A program made the translations under genes and the position numbers. The notes beneath the pieces were generated by a model that was given only the letters and a program-made list of their open reading frames with translations, ran no database searches and was not told the DNA's origin. From Timonella senegalensis JC301 (GTDB lineage Bacteria; Actinomycetota; Actinomycetes; Actinomycetales; Cellulomonadaceae), in contig NZ_HE978641.1 in the NCBI RefSeq assembly GCF_000312125.1, positions 367,436 through 431,435 on the forward strand: 64,000 nucleotides of DNA. The letters are read 5' to 3'. Positions 42,907 through 52,700 of this stretch are shown here, in pieces; within the stretch, counting starts at the first letter, position 1; each line of letters starts with the position of its first letter.

Positions 42907-42936
42907 AGGCCCGGAACCACAATGGATTCCGAGCCT
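42907..42936 (-). terminator. Terminator of tRNA-Ser (GCT)
   Basis: AGGCTCGGAA / TTCCGGGCCT (one mismatch) followed on the minus strand by TTTTTC. Confidence 0.88.
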
Positions 42937-42941
42937 ATCTG

Positions 42942-43028
42942 CGGAGACGGAGGGATTCGAACCCTCGAGGGGCTTGCGCCCCTAACACCTTAGCAGGGTG
43001 CCCGATTCGGCCACTCTCGCACGTCTCC
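42942..43028 (-). tRNA. tRNA-Ser (anticodon GCT)
   Basis: 87-base class II tRNA: acceptor GGAGACG/CGTCTCC, anticodon loop CTGCTAA, long variable arm AGGGGCGCAAGCCCCT, T-arm GGGTTCGAATCCC. CCA not encoded. Confidence 0.97.
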
Positions 43029-43161
43029 TTGCCCGTAAATCTACGAGCGAGTTACAGGCTACCTGAGCATGCGCCCCAATAGCAAAACGGTAGGGCCGCA
43101 GTGGGGAGACCAGACCAAACTCACATGCCGGGGACGTGTGCGGACCGCTTGCGGTGACCAT

Positions 43162-43174
43162 GATCGTCGTGAAT
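43162..43174 (-). other. Dispersed motif copy ATTCACGACGATC
   Basis: Minus-strand copy followed by ATGGTCACCG, one of the best matches to the full motif, 30 bases beyond the ThrE-like stop. Confidence 0.75.
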
Positions 43175-43203
43175 CAGAACAAGAAAAACGTGATGGGCAG
43201 GAC

Positions 43204-44508
43204 CTACTTGGCACTATCGAGCCAGTGCTGCTCCGTCAAGGAGCGAGCAAAAGTGAGGCCCACGGCGACGGCGATGACCACGAAGATCGCGTTGAATCCA
43301 TAGGTGAGCGCCTGGAGGGTGTCGCCGGCGTTGAGGTAGAAGATCGAGCGGTAGCCAGCGGCGCCGGGGATCATGATGACCACAGCCGGAACTGAGAGTG
43401 TGATGCGCGGGATATTGAGGCGAGGCGCGATGAGGTTGGACAGAACTCCGACGATGAGCCCCGCGATGAACGCGGCGCCCTGGACAAACATGCCCTGGTC
43501 CACAAACACAAGACGCGCAGTATTTGCGATCATGCCGATCCCCGCTGCAATCAGAGCGACCTTCCACGGCGAGTTAAAGATCATCGCAAAGCCCCACACG
43601 CCCAGTGCAGAGGCGACAAGACGCAGGGTGAGGAATAATGCCCCGTTGAGGTCGAGAGGCTCTGGAGGCGACGGCTCGAGGCCAAGAACAGCGGAGACCG
43701 CCCAGAGGCTCAGTGCGGCGGAAATCATGATCATGAGCGCGTACGAAAGCCTCGACATACCCGCGGAGAAGTCCAGGCGGGAAAGGTCGAGTGCGGCCGT
43801 GATCAGCGGGAAGCCCGGCACCAAGAAGAGGACAGCAGAGACGTAACCAGACTCGTGCAGGGTTTCAACCACACCGGCAGAGTAGAGGCCATTCGCGATG
43901 GCGAGATACAGGAACGAAGCGACCGCTGCAGCGATCATGGTCACGGCAAGCTGGTTGAGGCCACGGTGAAGCATGAGCCTACGGACATACTGCCCAAGCG
44001 CCGCACCGCAGAATACGGCGAGGACCTCGAAGATCCCGCCGTCGTTGAGGAACGCAAAGGCCGCACAGGCTACCGCGGCAAAGAGCGAGTTGGCGATGTC
44101 GTGGTACAGGTGCGGGCGGGCCTCAACCTCGTCTAGGAAGGCCTCGAGTTCGTCCATGCGGGCGCCAATCTCGGCAGCGCTGGCGTTCTCCGGGGCCGGT
44201 TCCAACTCCTCACAGTAGTTTTGGATGAGACCAATGCGATCCGAGTTCACTCCAATCGTCGAGGACTGTGCAACCTCCGTGCGGTAAATGGCGCCCCTGT
44301 GGCAGGTGGCCGTGATCTCATTGATGGTGACCTGTGCGTGGATGGATGTCATCCCCAAAGCAGCACCCGCCTGCTGCATGACGGTCTTGACCCGGTAGCT
44401 ACCGCTGCCTGCGGTGAGGAGCGCTCTACCCATGCGTACTACGAGGCGGGAAGCCCGAATCATCTCAACAGGTTCGAACTTTGACTCACTCACAAATATC
44501 TCTGCCAC
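43204..44508 (-). CDS. Threonine/serine exporter-family protein (ThrE-like)
   Basis: 434 residues. Cytosolic N-terminal ThrE domain (about 15-190: GSGSYRVKTVMQQAGAALGM, then SIHAQVTINEITATCHRG) and ten or so helices. The ThrE-type motif VPGFPLITAALDLSRLD near residue 240 and the second-half VPAVVIMIPGAAGYRSIFYL near 365 are the two repeats. Likely effluxes threonine and serine. GTG 44508 is preferred; the frame extends 79 codons upstream through a strong hairpin and is unlikely to be translated. Confidence 0.9.
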   Translation of the reverse strand: MAEIFVSESKFEPVEMIRASRLVVRMGRALLTAGSGSYRVKTVMQQAGAALGMTSIHAQVTINEITATCHRGAIYRTEVAQSSTIGVNSDRIGLIQNYCEELEPAPENASAAEIGARMDELEAFLDEVEARPHLYHDIANSLFAAVACAAFAFLNDGGIFEVLAVFCGAALGQYVRRLMLHRGLNQLAVTMIAAAVASFLYLAIANGLYSAGVVETLHESGYVSAVLFLVPGFPLITAALDLSRLDFSAGMSRLSYALMIMISAALSLWAVSAVLGLEPSPPEPLDLNGALFLTLRLVASALGVWGFAMIFNSPWKVALIAAGIGMIANTARLVFVDQGMFVQGAAFIAGLIVGVLSNLIAPRLNIPRITLSVPAVVIMIPGAAGYRSIFYLNAGDTLQALTYGFNAIFVVIAVAVGLTFARSLTEQHWLDSAK

Positions 44509-44605
44509 TGTCCAATCATGCCCTGTGATTCCGCTAGATCGCAGGACAACAGTCCTTTTGGACAGTCTTGTTGGGGCACATGCGTGGAGTAAATCAAGAA
44601 AAAGT

Positions 44606-44637
44606 GTGGGGCCGCCAGACTCCTCCGGCGGCCCCAC
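44606..44637 (-). terminator. Hairpin in the leader of the ThrE-like gene, possible attenuator
   Basis: GTGGGGCCGCC / GGCGGCCCCAC, 11 base pairs, followed on the minus strand by ACTTTTTC. No minus-strand gene ends upstream of it, so it probably regulates read-through into the ThrE-like gene 98 bases downstream. Confidence 0.75.
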
Positions 44638-44930
44638 GTTTCTTAGACACCGCCAGCCCCGAACCGGGTCACGGTGGTCTGTGGGCTGCTCCGTCGCAGC
44701 CATCTGAGTACCCGTCCCGCAACGGATACCGCAGCTAATGAGCACGAAAACCTAAAACTCGCCGTACTCCTACTACCCGCGAGGGACCACATGCCTGTGC
44801 GAAGGCCATGTGGATCTGGGTGATTACTTAACACCATACGGTGCAAAAAAGCCGCCCTCGTGAGACTTAATACCCGCATTGCTGGACGGTTTTATGTGAC
44901 AGGCCATGGTGTGTGGCGAAGACAACGAAT
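44638..44930. other. Leader/promoter region of the ThrE-like gene
   Basis: No supported gene. Contains CCACATG/CATGTGG hairpin arms (about 44787-44813) and the palindrome CACC-GTAT-GGTG (44832-44843, minus), an operator candidate next to a TTGCAC -35-like element. A short minus-strand ORF starting MAATEQPTDHRD runs into the hairpin and could be a leader peptide. Confidence 0.4.
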
Positions 44931-45350
44931 CTAGGACGGCAGCCAGCCGAGAAGTATCCGGTCACGACGTGGTAGAGCAGACACGATGAGGTCGTACGAG
45001 TCCTCAATCATGTCCACCAGGTGCACGGCCCTGAGACCGTCAATTTGTGGCGTCCACGGAAGGTCCAGAATCACGGAGTTCCAGTGCCTCTTGTTCATGT
45101 GATAGCCCGGAATAACCTCGCTGTATGAGTCCCTCAACTGGACGGCAAGTACCGGATCGCACTTCAGGTTGATTCGCAGCCCCTGCGGCGATCGCCACAG
45201 CAGAGCAAACACTTTGGAGGCAGAATCAACTGTGGCACGAACGCGCATCACGGCCGTCTCGGGCCCGAAGGGGAAGTCCTCATAAGCGCCAGGGAAGTCT
45301 AGGCAGACTTTGCGGATGTCCTCGTACGTAAGCGTGCTGAACGCTTCCAT
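44931..45350 (-). CDS. MmcQ/YjbR-family protein
   Basis: 139 residues, YjbR (CyaY-like) fold: DIRKVCLDFPGAYEDFPFGPETAVMRV at the start and GYHMNKRHWNSVILD in the middle. DNA binding is claimed for some members; role unknown. GAGAGGA lies before ATG 45350; the upstream frame reads through the sortase microprotein and is rejected. Confidence 0.88.
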   Translation of the reverse strand: MEAFSTLTYEDIRKVCLDFPGAYEDFPFGPETAVMRVRATVDSASKVFALLWRSPQGLRINLKCDPVLAVQLRDSYSEVIPGYHMNKRHWNSVILDLPWTPQIDGLRAVHLVDMIEDSYDLIVSALPRRDRILLGWLPS

Positions 45351-45378
45351 GGATGCGGTCCTCTCGCGGTCAACTCGG

Positions 45379-45537
45379 CTAGCCGCCCATGTTTGGGTCG
45401 AAGTCCATGAAGGTATCTGATGCCCACGGATACACCCACGTGAAGAGCGCATACACAACCGCTGCAAGGATCAGGAGAGTCCAGATGATCTTCAACCAGA
45501 TCGGACCCGGGAGCAGCCTAAACAGTGCGGCATACAT
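45379..45537 (-). CDS. 52-residue sortase-associated membrane microprotein
   Basis: Begins MYAALFRLLPGPIWLKII and ends FDPNMGG, with one helix WTLLILAAVVYALFTWVYP. It starts two bases after the sortase stop. Very similar short proteins follow class E sortases in many actinobacteria. Function unknown; a membrane partner of the sortase is plausible. Confidence 0.82.
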   Translation of the reverse strand: MYAALFRLLPGPIWLKIIWTLLILAAVVYALFTWVYPWASDTFMDFDPNMGG

Positions 45538-45539
45538 GG

Positions 45540-46289
45540 TTACTTGACCTCCGGGTCGTTAAGGACTTGCTCTGGCATGCCATCGGCTCGATCCATCCAG
45601 CCAACAAACTTTGAGTGGGTGACCCACCGGTGGTCGTTGCCCCACTCACCCATGGTGACGGAGTGACAGGTGGTCATGGTCATCATGCGCTCAGTAGGCT
45701 GCTCGTTGGGCTTTCCTGGAACCGGAGCGATGACCTCTACCTGGTTTGGCAGCACGATCTCATGCCCCGTGACCTCATAGATGTACCAGGTGTCTTTGGT
45801 TTCAACGATGACTTGGTCACCCTTTTCCAGCAGGTCAATCCTACGGAATGAGTTTCCGTGGCTGCGGCGGTGACCCGCAACGGAGAAGTTCCCGATCTCG
45901 CCGGGCATCGCGGTGTTCTCGTAGTGTCCAGCTGCAGCCTGATCCAGAACCGCCGGGGTTGTACCCTCCTTGAGTGGCATGGCGTTGTTAGTGATTCCAT
46001 ACCACTTAGGGACGATCAAGATGCCGAAGGTATCACCGGAAATTGCCTGCGTTACTGGGGGCGGGTCGCCCTCAGTCTTGATCTCGGCAGCCTGCCTAGG
46101 AGCGGGTTCGAGTTCCCCTTGGAAGTCCGCCACGCTCTTCTCGGCCACTGCTGCGGACTGATTCGAATCCCACCAAACGTTCCACAGAATGTACCCGCCG
46201 ATAAGCAGACCGGCAGTGATCATGAGTTCACCAAGGACACCGAGGACTATAGAGCCGACCCCGATCTTCCTGTCTCTAGCGTGTTGCAC
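45540..46289 (-). CDS. Class E sortase
   Basis: 249 residues. One N-terminal helix (VLGVLGELMITAGLLIGGYIL), then the sortase beta-barrel with catalytic His in SVAGHRR, Cys in MTTCHSVT and Arg in NDHRWVTHSKF. Class E sortases recognise LAXTG signals and attach surface proteins or pilins to peptidoglycan. AAGGGGAA four bases before GTG 46289 favours that start over ATG 46313. No LAXTG or LPXTG substrate is coded in the window. Confidence 0.93.
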   Translation of the reverse strand: MQHARDRKIGVGSIVLGVLGELMITAGLLIGGYILWNVWWDSNQSAAVAEKSVADFQGELEPAPRQAAEIKTEGDPPPVTQAISGDTFGILIVPKWYGITNNAMPLKEGTTPAVLDQAAAGHYENTAMPGEIGNFSVAGHRRSHGNSFRRIDLLEKGDQVIVETKDTWYIYEVTGHEIVLPNQVEVIAPVPGKPNEQPTERMMTMTTCHSVTMGEWGNDHRWVTHSKFVGWMDRADGMPEQVLNDPEVK

Positions 46290-46539
46290 AGATTCCCCTT
46301 GGCTTCGAACCATAACTTTGACTGCCGCGCTTACATCGAATGACGCACATCCGCGTACGTCGCACCCCTAATTTATCAGCGCATTCTGAGCAAAGTGTGC
46401 TTGGTCTACGAACCTTCAAACGGAGGCCTCCAGTTCAGCACAATTCCACCTGGCAAGCGGGTCTCTGCGCGTGGCTTATGCCTGACCATGGCACAATTAT
46501 TACTAATTCTTTCCACTTGCCTCCACTAGGGACACGGCG

Positions 46540-47949
46540 TTGAACCGCTCTCTCCGATTCATCGTTTCCAGCACACTCACCGGCCTCCTGCTTGCCTTCT
46601 TAGGTGGTTGCTCAAGTGATGGCAGAGTCACTCAAACCCTCAACCCAGAAGACCTCAAGGGATTCGCGCTTTTCGCTGCCGACGGCAGTGAGGCCAAACC
46701 CACGTCATGGACCCTGAGTGACGCAGGCGAACTCGAGGACGCGTTCGACGTATTACTCACGGGCGTCCCAGACCCCGCCGTGCGGGAGCGGCAATGCCGG
46801 GTCAAGTACACAATGGTCGATGAGATCGACGCTGATGTCTTCCTAGCGGTCTCGCATACGGAACAGCGCTGCGCACACGGCGCGAACAACGAGGTGCTCA
46901 ACGCGATCGGCATATACGCGCAGGGGCGCTTCACTCCCCTACCGCTGGAGGGCGATACTGCCGCGGGTCCTTCTGGTCCTGTCTTCGCCGCTACGACCGA
47001 TGGTGAGACCGTGGCGTGGCTCCAACAGGACCTGGGCGATCCCAACGACGTCATGCGCGCCTACAGTGCTCCGCTACAGGGAGGCCAGCAGAGAGCCCTA
47101 GGAATCGTAGAAACGATGGCTGGTGCCGAGAAGTACCACGTAGACATCAGGATCGCTGAAGGGCGCGTGTACTTCTCCCTCCCTATCCAGCGAACGTCTC
47201 GCCCTGAAGCACCCATCCAAGTAGATGACCGCAACTTCTCCTATGACGGAACACCCTTTGTGGTGTACTCCAGCGACCTGACCACACCAGACCTCCGGGC
47301 CGAAGCCACAGATGCATCGCACTACATCGTGTCATCCGCGGCCAACTATCTCCTCACCTACGCACGAATGTGGCAGTACGGAGAGCGCGCCACTGGTGAC
47401 TTTGCTGATCGCGAGGTCTACTCACCGCGACAAGTCATCAGCGAGACTGACGGTGAGCTCCGCGTTCTCGCCCAAGACTTGAAGCCCCGTGTCGCAACGT
47501 CGCTGGGCACTCTTGCTCAAACCACGGATGGCATACTCTTTAGCCGCGGACGCACCCTCGTGGTGTACAACGAGGCTGAGGACTCCTTCACGTCCTACAC
47601 CTCTGCTCTGCCCAGTTCCAACGTTCCGCCATCCGACGACGTGCCCGCCCCCGACGTAAGCACGGATTCCGACCCGGACACGTCCAACTACACCACCCTC
47701 TTCACAGACACTGGCACCGACATGCCCGAGATCACGTGGCTCGACACTTGGGGAGACTACGTGGTGTGGACCGAAACCACCACCGGTTCGCTCACCACCA
47801 GCCTGGTCGTGCTCAACCTAGAGGACAACCAAGTCTGGCGGAGCATCATCCCCGGTAAGCCCGCCGTGACGCTCACCGGCGCCACACTCTCCTGGTGGCA
47901 GGGCCAGGATGGCGACCGGACCCAACGCGCGATCAAGCTCGACGAGTAG
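46540..47949 (+). CDS. Lipoprotein, possibly beta-propeller-like
   Basis: 469 residues from a TTG at 46540. Lipobox LGGC after a helix (FIVSSTLTGLLLAFLGGC). The mature part has alternating strands with recurring Trp/Tyr blocks (ETVAWLQQD, GRVYFSLP, TWLDTWGDYVVWTETT, GATLSWWQG), suggestive of a beta-propeller, without a recognised family. Translation from TTG is unusual but no ATG/GTG precedes the signal. TAGGGA seven bases upstream hints at a leaderless start. Confidence 0.75.
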   Translation: MNRSLRFIVSSTLTGLLLAFLGGCSSDGRVTQTLNPEDLKGFALFAADGSEAKPTSWTLSDAGELEDAFDVLLTGVPDPAVRERQCRVKYTMVDEIDADVFLAVSHTEQRCAHGANNEVLNAIGIYAQGRFTPLPLEGDTAAGPSGPVFAATTDGETVAWLQQDLGDPNDVMRAYSAPLQGGQQRALGIVETMAGAEKYHVDIRIAEGRVYFSLPIQRTSRPEAPIQVDDRNFSYDGTPFVVYSSDLTTPDLRAEATDASHYIVSSAANYLLTYARMWQYGERATGDFADREVYSPRQVISETDGELRVLAQDLKPRVATSLGTLAQTTDGILFSRGRTLVVYNEAEDSFTSYTSALPSSNVPPSDDVPAPDVSTDSDPDTSNYTTLFTDTGTDMPEITWLDTWGDYVVWTETTTGSLTTSLVVLNLEDNQVWRSIIPGKPAVTLTGATLSWWQGQDGDRTQRAIKLDE

Positions 47950-48012
47950 CTCAGATTCTTTATCGTGCCGCGCACGCTAGTACAAGGCACCTGCGCTGGT
48001 TGTGGAAACGAC

Positions 48013-48044
48013 GAAGGGCCCCGTTGCGAACAACGGGACCCTTC
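48013..48044. terminator. Bidirectional terminator between lipoprotein gene and tRNA-Ser
   Basis: GAAGGG(C)CCCGTTG / CAACGGG(A)CCCTTC with one mismatch and a CGAA loop; TTCTTC follows on the plus strand. Confidence 0.85.
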
Positions 48045-48049
48045 TTCTG

Positions 48050-48135
48050 CGGAAGCGGCGGGATTTGAACCCGCGAGACTGTTGAGGTCTACCGGTTTTC
48101 AAGACCGGCGCATTCGGCCGCTCTGCCACACTTCC
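48050..48135 (-). tRNA. tRNA-Ser (anticodon TGA)
   Basis: 86-base class II tRNA: acceptor GGAAGTG/CGCTTCC, anticodon stem GCCGGT/ACCGGT with loop CTTGAAA, variable arm, T-arm GGGTTCAAATCCC. CCA not encoded. Confidence 0.97.
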
Positions 48136-48199
48136 AGCTGACGCTTTGATAGCGCCTGTCTATTGTGCCACGCGCGAGCACAAAACCCGAAACCAGATG

Positions 48200-48246
48200 G
48201 GCGCTTGGCTTGGGAACGTGCTGGAACCAACACCTCGCCAAGCGCC
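48200..48246 (-). terminator. Hairpin after the conservon
   Basis: GGCGCTTGGC / GCCAAGCGCC, ten base pairs, enclosing an inner TTGG/CCAA stem; located 44 bases after the CvnD-like stop. No T run. Confidence 0.6.
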
Positions 48247-48290
48247 GAGCACCACCTAGTCATTGGCGGCTCCCCGCGGTGGCTCTTACG

Positions 48291-48905
48291 CTACGCGCGC
48301 GCAGCGACCTGCAAACGCTCCATAGCGTGCTGAACGAGCGAGATCAGAGTCTGCTTGGTCGCAGCTCTCGAACGCGCATCCGTGTAGAGCATTGGCACGT
48401 GTGCTGGAATCTGAAGCGCCTCGCGGACGTCTTCGAGCCGGTGCTTGGCTACTCCGTCGAAGCAGTTCACACCAACCACGAACGGAATGCCACGGGACTC
48501 GAAGTAGTCGATTGCTGGGAAGCACTGTTCCAAGCGCTCGGTGTCCACGAGAACCACTGCGCCGATTGCGCCGCGGGAGAGGTCGTCCCACATGAAGAGG
48601 AAGCGGTCCTGCCCGGGTGTACCAAAGAGGTACAGCCACAGCGACCCCGGAAGCTCGATACGTCCAAAGTCCATTGCGACGGTGGTCGTGGTCTTGCGGT
48701 CAGTCACGCCACCGGCGTCGTCGACGCCGACCGAGTGCTCCGTCATCGCTGCTTCGGTGTTAAGTGGCTCGATATCGGAGATGGAACCGATGAAAGTTGT
48801 CTTACCAACGGCGAAGCCACCCGCAACAACAATCTTTACGGTCGTTGGTGCCGCGGTCGCGGTAGCTGTAGCGCCCGTGTCGCTACTAGAGGGCTGAAAT
48901 ACCAT
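48291..48905 (-). CDS. Conservon GTPase-like protein (CvnD type)
   Basis: 204 residues, small Ras-like ATP/GTP-binding protein of actinobacterial conservons. P-loop GGFAVGKTT near residue 30, switch region with DFGRIELP and LFGTPGQDRF (the DxxG equivalent is GTPGQ), and NCFD in the NKxD position. Works with a roadblock protein, DUF742 protein and kinase-like sensor. ATG 48905 with GAGAG upstream; its start lies within the 3' end of the DUF742 gene (20-base overlap). Confidence 0.92.
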   Translation of the reverse strand: MVFQPSSSDTGATATATAAPTTVKIVVAGGFAVGKTTFIGSISDIEPLNTEAAMTEHSVGVDDAGGVTDRKTTTTVAMDFGRIELPGSLWLYLFGTPGQDRFLFMWDDLSRGAIGAVVLVDTERLEQCFPAIDYFESRGIPFVVGVNCFDGVAKHRLEDVREALQIPAHVPMLYTDARSRAATKQTLISLVQHAMERLQVAARA

Positions 48906-49290
48906 TGAGAACACTCTCTAACACACTCAGGGACATGGCAGGGTTCTGACCGTGACCTGTATGGACGTTGACTGGCGTTGACGTGTGAACCTTGAGATAT
49001 CCCTCGTCTGCGAGGTCAGAAATCAGGATGCGAACCACTCCCAGAGGCATCCGCAGCAGAGCGGAAACCTCGGCGATCGACACGTAGTTATGAGCGGCGT
49101 GCTGGAGAATCGAACGCTTCTCTGGTGTGAGACCGGACGAGTTCACCGCCCCTGGCAGAACCTCAATGAGGGTCTCCAGTGGGAGATTGGATGTCGCCGA
49201 ACGTACGCGACCTCCAGTGACCGCGTAAGGTCGCACCGTCGAGACCTCATAGTGACCACCATCGAGGTGACCTTCAGAATGACGAGTCAT
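48886..49290 (-). CDS. Conservon DUF742 protein (CvnC type)
   Basis: 134 residues. DUF742 pattern VRPYAVTGGRVRS near residue 19 and a winged-helix-like half with HNYVSIAEVSALLRMPLGVVRILISDLADEGYL. Thought to be an adaptor or DNA-binding part of the conservon. Third gene of the operon; eight bases after the roadblock stop. Confidence 0.92.
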   Translation of the reverse strand: MTRHSEGHLDGGHYEVSTVRPYAVTGGRVRSATSNLPLETLIEVLPGAVNSSGLTPEKRSILQHAAHNYVSIAEVSALLRMPLGVVRILISDLADEGYLKVHTSTPVNVHTGHGQNPAMSLSVLESVLNGISAL

Positions 49291-49298
49291 GTTGATCC

Positions 49299-49748
49299 CT
49301 ATCCCATAGCAGCGCGCTTAGCCCCATCAACGGGCAACGATCCACGCATTTCAGAGATGAGTTGCGGGGTGAGCGTCGCTTCCGTACGGGACACCAGCAT
49401 AGCCATTTCATAGCCGATCAGGCCTACATCGCAGTTAGAGTCTGCAACGGCGGCGAGAACCGACCCATTGGACACGTTCATGAGGAACAAGAATCCGTTG
49501 TCCATCTCAACGATTGACTGGCGGACTGAGCCGCCGTTGAGTTGGCGGGAAGCTCCTCGAGTAAGGCTCGACATGCCGGAGACGATCGCTGCGAGTTGGT
49601 CGCCGCTCGTACGGTCCAAGTTGTCCGACATGGCCATCAAAAGGCCATCCGCGGACACAACTAGGGTGTGCCGAGTAGCGGGAACAGTACGCACAAAGTT
49701 GTCCAGCAACCATCCAAAGTTCGTTGCTTCGGTGCTGAGCGTGCTCAT
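49299..49748 (-). CDS. Conservon roadblock/LC7 protein (CvnB type)
   Basis: 149 residues, roadblock/LC7 fold: FGWLLDNFVRTVPATRHTLVVSADGLLMA at the start, then SVLAAVADSNCDVGLIGYEMAMLV. Roadblock proteins regulate the small GTPase as GAP-like partners. GAAGGAG precedes ATG 49748. Confidence 0.93.
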   Translation of the reverse strand: MSTLSTEATNFGWLLDNFVRTVPATRHTLVVSADGLLMAMSDNLDRTSGDQLAAIVSGMSSLTRGASRQLNGGSVRQSIVEMDNGFLFLMNVSNGSVLAAVADSNCDVGLIGYEMAMLVSRTEATLTPQLISEMRGSLPVDGAKRAAMG

Positions 49749-49789
49749 GCTTTCTCCTTCTAAGGTGTGTCTATCAGGCAAATAAGTTG

Positions 49790-52700
49790 TTATCGGCTAC
49801 TTGCCGAGTCAGGCACACGTGTAGGCAATTCGTTACCCATTTCCCCCTGCGCTGACTGCGCGCTTGCAACGCCGTCCTGTCGGCCACGAGTTGTCGCAGA
49901 CTGGAAGGCTGAGAGACGTGCCCGAAGTTGGGCGGCGTCGCGGCTGATCTTTTGCGCGCTCGAATCGTCCTCGGGACGATCCATTTGTGTCCGAACACGA
50001 CGTGTGAGGTTAGATCCCCCACCCGTTGTCACTGCGTTCGGACGGTAGGCAGACAGTTCGCTCAGCTCTGCGAAAGCCTGTTCTTGGATTGATGACTGCA
50101 GTGCAAACGCCGGGTTGTCTCCAAAGTTCGTTGGAGGCTCCCAGTGGCTCTCCTGCACCCCAAACGCAGGTGCGCTGGCTGGCGCAGTGGTTTGTCCCAT
50201 GGCGGAAGGCTGGGTGGATGGAGAGTACGTTTCGGCGGTTTCACGCGCGGGTAGGAAGTCAGCGGTTACGTTGGCGACGTGGCTCTGCACTGGCTCTTGC
50301 TCCTCGATGGGAGCCGGCGTGAAGGACTGTGGCGCAGTGTTGCGCTCTGAAAGAGGCTGGAAGGCCGAGTTCAGAGGTGCGGATTCCTGAGCTGCCCCGC
50401 GTCCGATCGCGCTTAGGCGCTCCACGGGCGCCTGGCGAGGCTCAAACCCGCCCAGGGCGGAAGTCAGCTCGGCAGGTTGGGACACTGCCCACTCCCCACG
50501 CACGGAGTGGTTCGCTCCGACAGGCGACGTCGAGTTCACTCGGCGATCCGTGCTCAATGGCGCAGCCGACTCAGGCTGTGCACCGAACCCGAATGGAGTC
50601 GACTCAGGTTGAAGGGCCGCAGTGAACTCTGAGCGCTGAGCTTCCTGTGTCGCTGGCTGACCAAATGGCGAGCCACTCACAGGAGTAAACGGAGAGTTGC
50701 TGCTCGGGGCTGCAGGCGTGAAGTGAGGGGTGAGAGCGCCGGACTCCTTCTTGCCGAACAGTCGGGCAAAGAGGCCCTTCTTCTTTGGCTGCTGAACAGG
50801 CGTCGCACTTGCCATCATCTCGTTGAAGCTTGGAGTCGCAACAACGTGTGGGATCGCGCTGCGAGCGTCAGTGCCAGTGGCCTGTTCCCTTGGTGAAGGG
50901 GCAGACGACGCGCTCAACGGCGTGAACGGGTGCGCAGGATTCGCGGGGGTCTCGGCAAGTGGAGCCGGAGACTGAGCGACCGGTGCTTCCTGATCGATGA
51001 TCAAGTCAGACGCGTCGAACTGCGCAGTCTCGTCGTTTGAACCATAGCCCAAGCCAAACGACGGCTGCTCAGCGGGTGCTATCGGCGTGTACGGGCTACC
51101 TGCCTGCGGCATGGCGGCCTCGTCCGGCTCCTCAAACTGTGGCACGAAGGCGTGTGAGGTGTTTCCAGCGCTGAAACCTGTCGAGTCAGCGCGAGCTGCC
51201 TCGAGCGCAACGTGGTCTGGCTCTGGGTAGTCCGGAGCTTCAACAGCGCTGCGGGACGCAAGGAGTGCCTCACGTGCCCTCGACGCGCGAGTAGGAAGGT
51301 TTCCGAACCTGTCTGCGCTGGTCGACTCGCTCGACGACCAGGAAGCGGGCGACGTGGACTCTGGCGCGTGACCATCAAACGGTGCGTACGAGGGTGGAAG
51401 GTCCTGCGCTGGCTGTGCAATGTTTGGAGCTGCCTGGTCGGCGTGTACCGTCGACGCCTCCGGGGTTGCCTGAGCTACAGGTGCTTGGTACTCGACCGGC
51501 GCAACAGGCTCTTCAGCAACCACCGCGGCCGGCGCGAACGCGGCGTCCTGCTCGTCTACGAACCCTGGAATGAACTCATTGGAGTCCTCGACCAGTGCGG
51601 GGACCCCGCCAAACGTTGGGGTGCTGGCAACTTCAGGTGACGCTGCGTCAGCTTGCAAGTCAGCGGGGTTGAAGGAACGGAAGTTCGAGAACATCGCCGA
51701 ACGCTTCTCAGGCTCTGCAGGGGCGCTGAACTCCTCTTCAACCAGAGCGGCTGCCGCGGGGCTCGATTCGCTCAACCGACGGGTAGGCAATCCGGCGCGA
51801 GTCTCAACGTGCAGGGTCTCCGGAGCCCAACCTTCACTCGCGTCATCCATCACGGGGAGGAATGGCGTCTCGAGTGGAGGAAGCACCATCTCTGGTGAGT
51901 CGTTCGAAAGGTCCGGGGAAACTCCGGCGCTCTGGCCTCGTGCTGGAAGCGAACCGGCGAGTGGCTGAGCCCCATCCGCGAACTGTGGAGTGAATGGCTC
52001 AGCAGACGGAAGCTCGCTTGCGGAGGTGACCCGTCGACGAGGCATTCCGGTGCTGGTGGTGCCGTCCATCATCGATGGCAGGTCAACTTCCGCAACGAGC
52101 GGAGCCTCTGCTTGGGACCACGACTGCGCCGCGTCCTGCGTCGCATTAACGAGTGGATCAGTTGGCTCAGGCAGAGGCGTGGCGGTGTCATCAGCAAAGA
52201 GTGACCGCGGGAAGGTCAGCAGAACGACCGTGCCGTTCGAGCCATCAGATGGGCGCGAGAACGCAATGTGCACACCAAGGCGGTCGGCGAGTCGGCCGAC
52301 CACGAAGAGCCCCACTCGCTGCACTCCAACTACGTCGGAGGCTGCTCGTGAGGAAACCTTCTTGTTTGCCTCCGCGATGTCCTCTTCGCTCATACCGAGG
52401 CCATAATCGCGAATGGTTACGGTCACGAAGCTCTTGGTTGCGGCGGTGGTAACTTCAACCGGCGTATTCGGCTCGGAGAAGTTGGTTGCATTCTCAAGGA
52501 GCTCTGCAATCAGGTGTGCGGAGTTCAGAGCGTTGTGGCCCAGGATTCGTGGGTCTGCCTGCAGGTCGAGCTGGACGCGGTCGTAAAGCTCAATCTCGGA
52601 GGACGCCGTACGGACAACGTCCGACATTGCCATCGCGTCGCGAACGCGACGTCCTGAATCGATTCCTGCGAGAACCAGGAGCGACTCCGAGTTACGACGC

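Noticed and set aside
44509-44745. N-terminal extension of the ThrE-like frame
   Set aside because: It reads through a strong hairpin with T run and has no ThrE similarity.
44643-44879. 78-codon minus-strand ORF in the ThrE leader
   Set aside because: Arg/Ser/Val-rich with no start signal; overlaps the leader hairpins.
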